From positions 194,373,325 to 194,437,324 of the forward strand of contig NC_133536.1 in the NCBI RefSeq assembly GCF_048544455.1: a DNA stretch of 64,000 bases, in the 5' to 3' direction. This DNA comes from Silene latifolia (taxonomy: Eukaryota > Streptophyta > Magnoliopsida > Caryophyllales > Caryophyllaceae). Below the pieces are notes generated by a model. That model searched no databases. It was not told where the DNA came from and saw only the letters and a program-made list of their open reading frames with translations. This document shows, in pieces, positions 10,784-21,639 of the stretch (position 1 is the first letter of the stretch; every line of letters starts with the position of its first letter). Position numbers and translations under genes: made by a program.

Positions 10784-12004
10784 CTAGAGTTGAGGAATAA
10801 ACCATGTTGGGGTGCAAAATGAGGAACGTGTATCATCACCTTCATAGAATCGCGATATATGATTTGATTTGATGTCACATACACCCATATCATGTCCACC
10901 AAACTCGGTTGGCACAAACCAAAATGTACTTTCATCATCGGTAAAATATATACTGGAGCGTTGCAAACATTTGGTATGTCCATCTTCTAGAGAAACAGAC
11001 ATAGAAGAGTTATCACCCACGAACAATGCCACATCACACAAATCTTCATCAATGTCCTCCCAATATCTGTCTATATGATTAAGTTTGAAAATTTCAAAAT
11101 CAGTTGTTCGGTAACCAATCTGAAAATCATAATCACTATTATCTGCATTCCCCACATGCTCCGTGTGTCGTAACACCGTGAAAATATCAGTATCTGATTG
11201 TATCAAATATACTTTTATTCTTCTGTTTTTCCACAGATCATCGAAGTTTTCAGGATCACCCGGCAAATAATCCATTGGTTTAACAAGCTCAAGGCTGAAG
11301 AATTCCTTGATCTCCCAATATGCAATTGCTGCATCATCGTATATAGCATATACATGATTATCCATGGCCACAACATCAAAAATACGAACACTTGTTGTTT
11401 CATTTATCAATACTGATGTCCAGGATGGATCTCCATGCCGAGCAAAAGCTAGCCGTCTGTGGAAATCATAAATTATCATAATAACAAACTCATGACGATG
11501 ATCATTTTGAGAAACTTTGAGGACAATTAGCTTTGTCAAAAAACACCTCAAACACCAATGATAATAATCTTCTTGTTCAGTATTATATGCCGGGGTATAT
11601 TTGGGTAGGTATGGGAGAGTTTCCAAAGATGGGAAACTAATAGTCGCCTTGGTGATTGGATTAAATAGTTGAACGGTGAGGTCAAGTTTAGCCATTGCAA
11701 CCCAACCATAAGGCGATCCCCAGCACCTTCCTCCAAACGTTTCTGGAAGATTCCGTCTGTAACACTTATTTTCATTGTCGATATTCAACATCTTTCGAAC
11801 GCAATCAGGATTATCTTTAGTGTTCTCAACAAGTAAAAGCCATGGTACTACTGGTTTAGCCCTCCATAGGTGCTTAATTGAGGACGAAGCACGATTCCAG
11901 GACCAACAGACAAGAGAAAAATAAATAAAATCTTCAAAAGATTCCAACTTGAATGCAACGGCAGTAAGAAGGTCAAGAGGCAATGTAGACCAGTTTGGAG
12001 CCAT
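10784..12004 (-). CDS. F-box protein with C-terminal DUF295 domain
   Basis: This protein has 406 residues. An N-terminal F-box covers about residues 3-43 (NWSTLPLDLLTAVAFKLESF, then SLVCWSWNRASS) and should bind the SKP1 adaptor of an SCF ubiquitin ligase. The rest matches the plant F-box/DUF295 family: GGRCWGSPYGWVAM at 91-104, then LFNPITKATISFP, and a C-terminal GGHDMGVCDI at about residue 369 with the closing PTWFIPQL. The ATG at 12004 is chosen because MAPNWSTLPLD aligns with MAADWSTLPLD in the neighbouring paralogue; the in-frame extension to 12082 is hydrophobic and low-complexity. There is no signal peptide and no intron. The substrate is unknown; this family is large, fast-evolving and often found in local clusters, as here. 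Confidence 0.9.
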   Translation of the reverse strand: MAPNWSTLPLDLLTAVAFKLESFEDFIYFSLVCWSWNRASSSIKHLWRAKPVVPWLLLVENTKDNPDCVRKMLNIDNENKCYRRNLPETFGGRCWGSPYGWVAMAKLDLTVQLFNPITKATISFPSLETLPYLPKYTPAYNTEQEDYYHWCLRCFLTKLIVLKVSQNDHRHEFVIMIIYDFHRRLAFARHGDPSWTSVLINETTSVRIFDVVAMDNHVYAIYDDAAIAYWEIKEFFSLELVKPMDYLPGDPENFDDLWKNRRIKVYLIQSDTDIFTVLRHTEHVGNADNSDYDFQIGYRTTDFEIFKLNHIDRYWEDIDEDLCDVALFVGDNSSMSVSLEDGHTKCLQRSSIYFTDDESTFWFVPTEFGGHDMGVCDIKSNHISRFYEGDDTRSSFCTPTWFIPQL

Positions 12005-12160
12005 ATCTATTAGCAGCAGCAGCAAGAACACAATTAAACACAGACCTCGGTTACGATCTACTAGCAGCAGTAAGAAACACAATTAAACAGACCTCTGTTA
12101 CCATTGAATAGCAGCAGTATTAAATTTCAAATATTTAAAAAGCTGAAATTTTAGAGTTTA
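12005..12160. repeat. Short repeated unit in F-box upstream region
   Basis: A motif combining AGCAGCAG, AACACAATTAAACA and GACCTCTGTTA recurs at about 12010-12050, 12060-12110 and again at 12720-12790. It flanks the duplicated upstream block and may have assisted unequal exchange. The copies are imperfect. Confidence 0.6.
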
Positions 12161-12176
12161 GAGTTTAGATATAACA

Positions 12177-12663
12177 GAAACTGATTATTGTGATTTTAGC
12201 CAATTAGTCTATCAATTCAGACAGCAAATATCTACGAGTAGGCGAGTAACATTCAGTGGCTGAACTAAGGGTGGCTAACTGGGGTGGTCGTCCTTAGCAA
12301 TGGAAATAAGCATTACAACAACATTACCTTAATTCCTTAGGCTCCCACCTCCCGCAAATTGGCAAGGTTAGGGGTCGGACTTACGCAATCTGCAAGTATC
12401 TATCTATTAGCAGTGAAATTCAAGAATTAAATACGAAGAACAGAAAAGAATATAAACAGACGAGTAAAATAAAGAAGGGAAACATGAACACAATTATTCA
12501 GGAGAATTAAACATGCAGAGACCTCAATTACAGATCAATTCAGCAAGTTAATAATATTAAAAACCAGATACAGCAAAAACACCACCAACAACAGCAGCCT
12601 AATCCGTAAAAATAATTAAGCACAAAAAAATACAATTCGGAGACCTCTGTTAAAAAGATCAAT
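12177..12663. repeat. Upstream block of the F-box duplication, copy 2
   Basis: Nearly identical to 8244-8725. Together with the two F-box coding regions this marks a tandem duplication with a repeat spacing of about 3.93 kb. The later insertions, such as the TIR element at 9713-10016, are present in only one unit. Confidence 0.9.
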
Positions 12664-12849
12664 CCAGCAGCAACAGCTTCATAATTTAACCAATAAAGAA
12701 ACAAAATTTGCAGCCATATTTTCTACTAGCAGCAGTAATAAACACAATTAAACACAGACCTTTGTTAACTTATACTAGCAGCAGTATTAAAAACTAAAGG
12801 TGGAACAAGAACAAGAAGAAGAAGAAGAAGAAGAGCAAAGTACCTGAAG

Positions 12850-12960
12850 ATGTTTTTTTTTTTGGTTAATAAAGTGAGATATCCACGGATCGAACACGCG
12901 ATCTAAAGGATGTTGTTCATCTTAGCACCTTATACAAACCATTGTGACACTTGACTTCAA
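12850..12960 (-). mobile_element. tRNA-derived SINE-like insertion with poly(A)
   Basis: On the minus strand a box-B-like GTGTTCGATCCGTGG is followed by about 25 bases and then a run of twelve A (the T-run at 12850-12861). The upstream TGTCACAATGGTTTGTATAAG could be a degenerate box A. This matches a short tRNA-derived SINE or a tRNA-related retrosequence. Flanking GAAGAT occurs on both sides but is too short to prove a target duplication. Confidence 0.5.
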
Positions 12961-13176
12961 AGTTTTAACAATCGAAGAAGATCAACTGGGTGTTTGAGCG
13001 TACATAAGAAAATCAAACAAAGGATTAACTATTTTTTAACTGGGTGTTTAAGGTTAGGAGTATAAATCAAAGTAATTTCCATAACTCAAATTTTTATTTC
13101 TATTTTTCTTTAGGAAATCAAGATTTCTAACCATAGTTAAATGGCATTGAAAATATTTTGAAATAATAAATTAATT

Positions 13177-13743
13177 GGAAAATTCACGTGTTACCCCTAA
13201 ACTTTGTCACTTTCCACGTAGTACCCACTATTTTAAGTTTGTATACATGTTACTCTTCACGTTTGATTTTTCAAGCAAGACTAGCTGTTGATTTTTATGC
13301 ACAACATGTCCTTTTTTTCGCTCTAACAAACTTCAATTCTGCATAACCCATGCACCACAATTCGGAATAGACTAATTTTTTTGTTCTACACAGATTTTCT
13401 TCTCATAATTTACAGTTAGAGGGGAAAAAATTGTCGACGTACATTTCTCGGGTTTTTTCTCTTGAAAACCTAAAATCGATCATAACTTTGATCTTAAATT
13501 TCCGAATAACAATTTTTTGTTTTATCAAATTATAAATCTCGGAGAGGTAATCAATTTCAAATTTTTTTTTGGCCAATTCCGAATTCTGGTTTGTCATTTA
13601 TACTCAATTGAAGATTTTAAGAATGATAGAAAGAACATGTTGTACTTAAAAATCAAACTTCGAAGTTATCATGTGCACCAACTTAAAAAGTTGGATATGA
13701 ACTACAAAATGACATATTTCAGGAGTACCATGTGAATTTTCCG
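13177..13743. mobile_element. Mutator-like non-autonomous element with 10-bp target duplication
   Basis: The left end GGAAAATTCACGTGTTACCC matches the reverse complement of the right end GTACCATGTGAATTTTCC. The direct repeat TAAATTAATT lies immediately outside both ends (13167-13176 and 13744-13753). A 9-10 bp duplication with TIRs is typical of Mutator-like elements. The interior is AT-rich; short open frames (13403-13597 minus, 13517-13735 plus) overlap and show no transposase features. Confidence 0.75.
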
Positions 13744-13998
13744 TAAATTAATTAATTAATGAATCGATTCAAGTTTTGTTTTCCTTTTGACTTCATCATT
13801 GTATCATTTTTTATGTGTTGTATGTATATGATTATTACTTAATTTTTTGCATTCTACTTCCCTCTCATTCTATTTTTTCTTCCTATATGTTTTTATTGGG
13901 TCTTAAATACGGTTCTTTAATGACATGTTTAAAGATGTATATATATTTTTTTATGGTTGAAAATAACATTTTGCGAAAGATTCTTTTGATAACAAATA

Positions 13999-14088
13999 CT
14001 CCCTCCGGCTTTTAATTTTTTCCCGTTTCTCTAATATATGTGCGGAGTATTATAATGAAATGAGAAGAAAACAGCAAGCCGGAGGGAG
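13999..14088. mobile_element. Stowaway MITE, 90 bp
   Basis: Perfect TIRs CTCCCTCCGGCTT and AAGCCGGAGGGAG are flanked by TA on each side (13997-13998 and 14089-14090). The CTCCCTCCG terminus and TA duplication identify a Tc1/mariner Stowaway MITE. Confidence 0.9.
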
Positions 14089-14127
14089 TATCTACCTAGT
14101 ATAAAAACCAAGTCCCCACAAAATTTA

Positions 14128-14533
14128 GGCTATGTTTGGTAAAACAAATTGAAAAGTTAGCTGAAACCTGAAACGGTACCTGAAAACTGAAAAGCTAAAA
14201 CCTGGAAAGGTAACTGGAAATTAGGAGCTGATCAGATGACTGATTGTATAAAAAAATGTTTGGCAAACTAACTGAAAAGTTAGCTTATTTTGGTAAAATA
14301 ACATAATAATTATTTAATATATTATAAATTGAAAGAGTAAAAAGGTAATATTACCAACAACCAGGTACCTGAAATATGAAATGCTACTCTAGGTAGCATT
14401 TCATTTCAGGTAGCCTATTTGAGCAAATAAGCTACTTGCCAAACACTTCCAGAAAAATAAGCTACTTGAAATTTTTTATCAAAAAAACTACTTCAGTCAA
14501 AACAGGTACTGAAATGTCTTGTCAAATGGAGCC
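14128..14533. mobile_element. Tourist-like MITE (PIF/Harbinger), 406 bp
   Basis: The left end GGCTATGTTTGGTAAAACA matches the reverse complement of the right end TGTCTTGTCAAATGGAGCC. A TTA trinucleotide flanks both ends (14125-14127 and 14534-14536), the 3-bp duplication typical of PIF/Harbinger. The interior holds further inverted copies of GAAATG/CATTTC around 14375-14410. Non-coding. Confidence 0.82.
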
Positions 14534-15750
14534 TTAAGCCAATTAATTACCTCCTCTCTTCAATTTCTATTCTAACTAATATTCTTAAAAAATACACATA
14601 ATACTCCTATAAAATCCATCAATCAAAACCAACTACAAAAATCATCAACTCATAGTTAATGACAATCACAATATAAATTAGAATTAAAATCATGAGATTA
14701 TTTTTTTTTTTTCAAAATTATATGTATTCGGTAGATGAGTAGATCTACTTTACATGACAAAATAATTATAACAAAATGCTAATAACACATTGTGAGTAAT
14801 ATTTTAAAATAATTAATTATTTTAGGAAAACAAATAATTAATTGAAATTGTTCATCAATTTTTGGGCCCTTAAAAATAATCTGTCTGATAGATTAAGCTT
14901 TAATTAAACCAAAAAAAACATAAAACTGCAAACTTGATCACATGCATGGAAAAAAAATCAAAGAGTTACAGAAATTATTAGTATGAAAATATTTACTTGT
15001 CTAAAGTGTGATAAATGTGTATTAATGGTAATATATTATTTGTCGAAATAGAGATGAAAAGGAGATAAAATAATGAATTAATCATGACTTAAATATTGTA
15101 AATTATGATATAAGAATAATAAAAATATTTTGATGATTTTAGTATATAATGAATTGAGTTAGAGTCTTCTTTTAATCACAAATTGTTCTATAGGATCAAT
15201 TTATCAATGAGACCGACCCAATAACCTAAAACCTAATTAAAATAATTAATATAATTATACATTTTTTTTATTTTTTAATAACATAATATTATAATTTGAT
15301 GAGTTACACATTTATTTATGTCCTTATTCGTTATAAGATGTCGGGTTATCAAAATAAAATTAAAAAGTAAACAAAATTACATAATAAGTGTGGGTTTATT
15401 CTACTATTGGGTTAATTTTGTGGTATAATACGCCCCTATAGGAGAGTTGTTGTCTTTTAATTGTATATTATGCGAATCATTCTACGACAAAGTGCTTACA
15501 CTCGAAAAGTCATATGGTGAGTTATATTAAAACTCAATAAGATACTTAGACCCGATAAGTCATCGGGCGAGTTAGTAATTTTAAAATCAAACCTATGTTG
15601 CGTTTTTGAATATTTGTAACTTGCTACATTATTTATATTCTTTGTAACGTGCTTATATTAGATTATATTGAATTATTTTAGTATTAATATTTTATATTAT
15701 ATTTTGTACAAATAAATCCTTATTATTTACGCACTATATCAAGTTATTAG
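14534..15750. other. AT-rich non-coding stretch
   Basis: No gene or bounded element was recognised. The second half (about 15420-15750) probably belongs to the Helitron body whose 3' end follows at 15791. Confidence 0.45.
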
Positions 15751-15757
15751 ATATTCA

Positions 15758-15950
15758 ATCCCGCGCAATTTTTTGCACGGGTTTAAACTAGTAAATAAGG
15801 TAAGGGTTAGCAAACTTTTACACGGTAATAAATGTTTATTACATTTTTAATAATCAAACTCGTGCAATTTTATACGGGGTTAAAACTAGTTATATCGTAT
15901 CAACTAATATATATCTTAACCTGTGTATTTTTGCACGGGTATAAAACTAG
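15758..15950 (+). mobile_element. Three successive Helitron-type 3' termini
   Basis: Each terminus has a GC hairpin followed by about 8 bases and CTAG, then T. The first is CCGCGCAATTTTTTGCACGG with CTAG at 15788-15791. The second is a degenerate hairpin with CTAG at 15886-15889. The third is ACCTGTGTATTTTTGCACGG with CTAG at 15947-15950. All are in plus orientation. Hairpin, CTRR and insertion before T are the Helitron 3' signature. The 5' TC ends were not located. Confidence 0.6.
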
Positions 15951-16703
15951 TTAACATAAAATCAAAGTTAATTAAGGAGTAGTAACGTTTTGTGATGCTT
16001 TCAAAGTCACTCGTAAAATTTCCTAGATGCATGTATTGATTCACCGTGTTTAATATGCGGTCTTTATTAGGGGTGAGCAAAAATATACGATACGATTTTA
16101 TAATACGAATACGATACGCTATACGGTATACGGTTTGAGTTATACCCTATTTCTGTATATACGATATAAAAATCCGTACATACGATACGCTTTTCATAAA
16201 ACCTTATCACAGATGGATGCCCTCTACATGCAAGTAGTACCATATCTCAAAGTATCTCTCCAAAGGCATACTTCATGATGTCTTTTAGAGGGATTTCAAA
16301 ATGGATCTCTCTTAAGACATGATTTAGAGGGATTTGAGAAATAAAAATGACCTTATGGATTCACAAAGGTTGTTGTATATTACTTAAAAATCTCAAATTC
16401 AGATCCGAAGGCCTGTTCCAAAGGGATTTGAGGATAAAAGATGAATCATCTTTACCAAATATCTCTCTTTTATTCTTTTCAAATGAATAATTCATGTATC
16501 ATGAGGCCTTCGGGAAAAAGGATGAAGATTTTCAAGGTTCTATTCATATCACTCAAAGATCTCAAGTTTGATCGGGTAAGTCTTCTGTATCTCAATTGTT
16601 ATGTCAATTCTTCACCCGACCCGGATTTGACCATCCGGACCGGATTTGAGTAAATTATCTATTTGTCCTTTGTTTAAAAATAATATTCAACTTTATTATA
16701 ATA
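15951..16703. other. Non-coding; one transposon end
   Basis: AGGGGTGAGCAAAAATATACG near 16070 resembles one end of a hAT-type MITE followed by TACGATACG repeats; no matching second end was found. The rest (16200-16660) has a repeated AAGGGATTTGAG-type motif and no gene. Confidence 0.4.
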
Positions 16704-17998
16704 CTAGGTAGTATCTCGCGCTTCGCGCGACCTGTTTTAAAATTTTATTATTTTAATTGAAGAAAAATAACATAATTCATATATGATCTTTAATATTTTT
16801 ATTTATAAATAAAAATAAATTCATTTTTCTCAAATTTAATTTTTGTAGGTTTAACTTCAATGTTTTGAAATAAAATACGTACAATTTTAATTATTAAAAC
16901 TAATAAGTGATAATTAATTATGCATGATCAACGTTTTATAAATAAATTTGTTACTTATTTAATATCGTATTAATTAAAATAAAATTTATTCGAATAACGC
17001 AATGATGAACATTGAGTTCTCACATTATATTATTTAACGATACATTATGTCCCAAATCAGTTAATATTTGTTCAAAATGATGTGAATATAATTTTATGTA
17101 ATTTATATTTTTTATGTATAACGTGTGATATTTATGTATCAAACATATATCGTCCAAACTCAACTTATTCCATTCTTTTGATTGTGTGCTGCAAGTGCTA
17201 TGTGTCAAACATATCTATAAGAAATTTACACCTTTTGTTTTTTAAACAACTATCAATTATATTATTTTTCTACAATGATGTTTAATAAATTACCTGTAAA
17301 TAAAATAGGTTGAACTTTCTCATTTTTTTTTTTGAGATTTAACTTCAATGTATTTAAAAGATAACATATAAAATATTTAACTAAAAGTAATATTTAGTTA
17401 GTCATAATCAATATTTTATACTTGATGCATACATATTTAATTGAAGATATTAAAGAAAAATGTAACGTGTTTTCTACTTTTTCATGTCGTTTATAATCCT
17501 ATATTACTTAATAATCATTACTTTTATTTTAATTATTTAAATGTACTCGCGATCAATGTGTTACTGTGTACGTACATACATACTCCTTATCACACTATTT
17601 AAACCTATCAAAATCTCACATGTATTCAATTTCTCACAATATATTTTTTTTTTCATTCTCACACTATAAAAACTTGTCTCTTACGGTAGTAGTTTTCCTT
17701 AAGTTTTATTTTTAATAAATACAATACAACTCTCAAATATATTTTTCTTACCAGATTTAATGGTCTAAGTTTTATAACTTTCTCAAAATGTTTTTTACGT
17801 AAATGTTAAATATCAAAATATTTCAATAAAAATAATCAAAATTATACAGCATTTTATAATAAATTTATTAAGCTATAATTAATATTTTGCTGAGATTTAT
17901 ACAGCATTTATATGCTCATATTAAATGATTAGCTGTAATTAATGTCTGTCATTAAGGCTGTATAGGACACGTGCCGCATCCACAGCGTTTCAACCCAG

Positions 17999-18052
<54 letters not shown>
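16704..18052 (-). mobile_element. Non-autonomous Helitron, about 1.35 kb
   Basis: On the minus strand the element starts with TC at 18052, preceded by A, and ends with CTAG at 16704, followed by T. The 3' end has a strong hairpin CGCGCGAAGCGCG, then nine bases, then CTAG. The subterminal 5' region contains GCGGCACGTGTCC, similar to the CGACACGTGGCA found at the start of the other Helitron (30381). The interior has no Rep/helicase frame. The first 50 bases are an (AT)n run, so the exact 5' end is approximate. Confidence 0.62.
18001..18050. repeat. (AT)n microsatellite
   Basis: About 25 uninterrupted AT units at the predicted 5' end of the minus-strand Helitron. Confidence 0.95.
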
Positions 18053-18053
<1 letters not shown>

Positions 18054-18640
18054 CAATATAAATAAAATGACTCTCAGATACCTATTTACCCGAAGATTAA
18101 AATAATTCTAATTTAATCATGTAAATTACCTATTTATCCCGAGATTAAAATAATATTCAGCTTTATCAATGGGATTTATCTAACTACCCTCCCAGTTAAA
18201 ATTCGTTACCTCACTGTCAAGAGTTAAGCCCATTTCCATAATTATTTTAATCCACTCCCCCCTATATAATCCACTCTACTGCTTTATTGTACACTCAAAA
18301 TCTTAAGAAGGTTTATTTTTCTCCCTTTTCAATTCTAGTAATTGTGTCTCGTATGTTCTCTTCTCTACGATTCTTCGATTCAAGTTTTTGTTGATTATTT
18401 TCTCATCCTTAAGATTCCTCGTTTTATTTTTGTAATCGTAATCGTAATTTTAGTTTCTAATCGCGCAAATAAGTATCTGATTTTGTTGATTATTTTCTCA
18501 TACTTGAATTACTTATCGTATTGTCCAAGTTTTACCTAATTCTTTTGTTTCAATCGTTATATTCATATATAGGTCTTGTTCACACATCGCACGCACATTT
18601 CTCACTCTCACTTTTTTGATCTTGAGAAGGTAATTGCGGT
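18053..18640 (+). other. T-rich, leader-like sequence
   Basis: TTTATTTTTCTCCC...TTCTAG near 18312-18341 resembles a pyrimidine tract and acceptor. The open frame at 18342-18539 is T-rich and unlike a known protein. If the exon at 20511 is real, this could be its upstream non-coding part or an intron. Confidence 0.3.
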
Positions 18641-18645
18641 TGTTT

Positions 18646-19440
18646 TTCGTTGATTTTTTATATTATGTTCTTCTTTTCGATTTTTTTTATTATATTATTC
18701 GTTTTGTATATTTTGAACTTGTTTCAATTATATTTTCAATTTGTTTTGTTGATTTTTTCTGGTTCCCGGTACTCCGCTCTTGTGTTAACTATATTTTTGA
18801 TATTTTCTCCTTTTTCGTAGTCTATTTCAATTATTTCGTTGATTTTTTTTATTATGTTCTTCAGCTTTTCGATTTTTTTGATTATATTCTTAATTTTGTC
18901 TATTTTGATCTTGTTTCCAGTATATTGTGATCGTTTTTCGTTGATTTGTTCTGGTTTCCGTACTCCGATTTTTCTTTAACTGTATTATTGATATTTTCTC
19001 CTTGTTGTAGTCTATGTCAGTTATTTCGTTGATTTTTTTGATTATGTTCTTCAGCTTTTCGATTTTCTTGATTATATTCTTAGTTTTTTCTATTTTGATC
19101 TTGTTTCCAGTATATTGCGGTTTTGTCTATTTTGATCTTGTTTCAAGTATGTTGTGATTGTTTCGTTGATATGTTGTTTATGTAATCCTATCTTTTTTTA
19201 ATTGTATTATTGATATTTCCTTCTTGTCGAAATCTATGCCAGTTCTTTCGTTGATTTTTTTATTATGTTCTTCATCTTTTCGATTTTTTTTATTATATTT
19301 TTTATTTTTAACTATTTTGATCTTGTTTCAAGTATATTGCGATTGTTTCTGTTGATTTGTTCTTGTTTACGTACTCCTATCTTGTTTTAACTATATTATT
19401 GATATTTCCTGGTTGTTATAGTCTATGTCAGATAGTTCGT
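18646..19440. repeat. Tandem repeat array, unit about 190 bp
   Basis: The unit start TTCGTTGATTTTTT recurs at 18646, 18835, 19025 and 19247, giving spacings of 189, 190 and 222 bases. A partial fifth unit ends near 19440. Each unit includes TATTGATATTTTCTCC and TTTTGATCTTGTTTC. The array is strongly T-rich on the plus strand. Confidence 0.85.
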
Positions 19441-19503
19441 ATGTATTTTTTGCACCATAGATTTGTTGTCTAAGAAATAGTGATTTCCTAATATATCTAT
19501 TTG

Positions 19504-19640
19504 TGATTTAGATGACGAAGAAAAAGAAAAACAGCCCGAGGATCTATAAGTGCTTATGTACCCAAATGTTCTAAACCCCTGGTGGAGCTGTTTCTCATGC
19601 GAGTGTATGTTCCTGCTTTTCTTTGCAAAGTTGAAAATTG
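19504..19640 (+). other. Possible internal exon-like stretch
   Basis: ATTTAG at 19502-19511 is followed by an A-rich, less T-rich segment of about 120 bases encoding either a Lys-rich start (MTKKKKNSPRIYKC) or, in another frame, GSISAYVPKCSKPLVEL. Its composition contrasts with the surrounding T-rich repeats. No family was recognised. Confidence 0.25.
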
Positions 19641-19689
19641 ATTTTGTTTGAGATTTGTTCCTTGGAGAATGGCTTATGTTGACCATGAG

Positions 19690-20230
19690 TCGAAACATCA
19701 GTGGCTTGTTCAATTGTGTTATTGAAAACTTGCTTATCATATGGTCATGTTGTCATTAAACTGTGCGATGTTAAAAATCTAATTGAAAAATGATAATAAT
19801 GTGATTTTTTCGGGGCGATCATGTTATATGTTGGCCATGAGTTAAAACATCAATGACTTGTTCAATTGTTTTATTGAAATCCTGCTTATCACATGAGCTA
19901 TGTTTCAATTAACTTATGTGATGTTTTTAACCAAATTGAAAGTTGGTATTGTTCGAGATTTGTTCGGTTCAAGCATGTTTTATTTTGACTGCGTGTCAGC
20001 AACACATCAGTGGCTTGTTCAATTATTTTATCGAAATCCTGCTTATCACATGATCTATGTTTCAATTAAACTATGTGATGTTATAAACCATATTGAAAGT
20101 TGATATTCTTAGAGATTTGGTCGGTTCAAGCGTGTTTTATTTTGACCGTGTGTCAGCGCATCAGTGGCTTGTTTATTGTTTTATTGTAAACCTGATTATC
20201 ACATGATCATGTTTCAATTGAATATTTCTC
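19690..20230. repeat. Tandem repeat array, unit about 155 bp
   Basis: CATCAGTGGCTTGTT or close variants occur at 19696, 19848, 20004 and 20159, a period of 152-156 bases. Units share TTTTATTGAAATCCTGCTTA and CAATTAAACTATGTGATGTT. The array directly follows the 190-bp array but is unrelated to it. Confidence 0.85.
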
Positions 20231-20510
20231 AGAAGTTCTTCCATTTGGATGAGCACTTCTATGATTGCGCATGTTTTGATATTACTTTTTGCCGCATGTG
20301 AACTTGCTGTAAGATAAAAATCAATCTATACAAGTAGAGGGATATAGTATCTCTTCTCCAGAATGTTTATGTGAGTAATTTCTTAAGCACCATAAGTCAA
20401 TAGAGAAGGCGAGTTATTGTACTAGCATGTATAGTTAGAGCAACTGAAAGCGTGGACTAATATTCGTAGTAATCCAACTTATTTTTTATTGTACTTTTGT
20501 TTTGTTGCAG

Positions 20511-20690
20511 TCTAAACATTCGGCCAAAGAATATCACACCTACCTGAAAGAAGGATGTCCTCACACCATCACTAAGAAACTCATCACCAAGAAAGGAGTT
20601 CCTGTTGACCATAAATGTGTTAAAGCTGTGTCTGCTCCTAAGCCGGCAGTGGAGCCAAAGCTGAAGGGTAAACGGGGTGTTAACCGTTAA
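20511..20690 (+). CDS. Putative last exon of an unknown gene
   Basis: A pyrimidine-rich tract ending TTTTGTTGCAG at 20510 is a good acceptor. Behind it 59 codons are open to a TAA at 20690. The peptide is Lys-rich (13 of 59) and begins SKHSAKEYHTYLKEGCPHTI; it contains two cysteines and ends KLKGKRGVNR. Base composition changes sharply at the acceptor, which argues for a real exon. I do not recognise the family. The upstream exons would lie beyond the two tandem arrays and were not identified, so the gene could also be a captured or broken fragment. Confidence 0.4.
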   Translation, partial: SKHSAKEYHTYLKEGCPHTITKKLITKKGVPVDHKCVKAVSAPKPAVEPKLKGKRGVNR

Positions 20691-20898
20691 ATGGCTGTGC
20701 CTGTAGCAGTGGTTTTTTTTGTCAAAGATAACATCTGATAGGACAAAAAAATTTGCAGTCATTTTTTTTGTCGCCGTGGTTTTTTTGTCAAAGATAACAT
20801 CTGTTTGTTCTCTACGGATACTGATTTGTATTTGGTTCGCAAAACACTTGTAGCAGTTTAATTTTGACAGTTTGTAGGAGGTTTTTCTGTTAAAGATA
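20691..20898. repeat. Short direct duplication in possible 3' UTR
   Basis: GTGGTTTTTTTTGTCAAAG followed by ATAACATCTG occurs near 20708 and again near 20777. It lies behind the putative exon and may be part of its 3' UTR. Confidence 0.6.
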
Positions 20899-21045
20899 CA
20901 CTACAACAAACTGTCACTTGCGCCACAAATTATGCCACGGGAATTTATAATTCGTGGCTAAATTATGCTTAGCCACGGGAAAAACTTATTCATTATTTTG
21001 GAAAAAAATTTATGCAACGGGATAACTTTTCTTTTTTGACATGTG
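20899..21045. mobile_element. CACTA-type transposon end
   Basis: CACTACAACAAACTG at 20899 is a CACTA (En/Spm) terminus, followed by subterminal GCCACGGG/CGTGGC motifs in both orientations (for example GCCACGGGAATTT and TTAGCCACGGGAAA). The other terminus was not found; the neighbouring (AT)n element interrupts or truncates it. Confidence 0.6.
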
Positions 21046-21046
21046 A

Positions 21047-21117
<71 letters not shown>
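21046..21117. repeat. (AT)n microsatellite, left of element A
   Basis: About 36 AT units. It abuts the left terminus of element A exactly. Confidence 0.95.
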
Positions 21118-21119
<2 letters not shown>

Positions 21120-21639
21120 CAAGATCCGGTGAGTTTGCCACTTTTCGTGAGTTACCCCCGCATTTATATACCATTGGATTTAACAAGATCAAGGGCTATG
21201 ATTAGACCCAAAAAAATACACACACTCATTTTTTTTCTCTCTCTTCTACATAATCTTACGTTTTCCCTTTTTTTTCACCAGCTTTCTTCATTTTTCACCT
21301 CTTTATTCTTATTTTCTTCAAATTCATGGCATAATCCAGTCAAATCTTTACGAAACCGGAGTAATTCAAGTCGAAAACACGAAATTAATTAATTATCTTC
21401 ATTCAATTTGATTGATACACGCATCAATCGTCAGTTTTTGCCCAAAATTTGCAGAAACCCTAGCGCAAATCGACATAATAAAGGTAAGAGTAGATTATAT
21501 AACTCAATATATGTTATTTTGCGAGTTATTTCAATTGATACTCTCTTAGTATACTTGTTTATCATACCTTTGGCATTTGATTGATGATTTATTATCATTA
21601 TTCTGAAAAGTTGTTGGTAATCTATAGTAGCACACCAAG

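Noticed and set aside
12005-12082. N-terminal extension of the F-box protein
   Set aside because: Leu-rich extension arises from AGCAGCAG repeats and is absent in the paralogue, whose similarity starts at the ATG at 8141.
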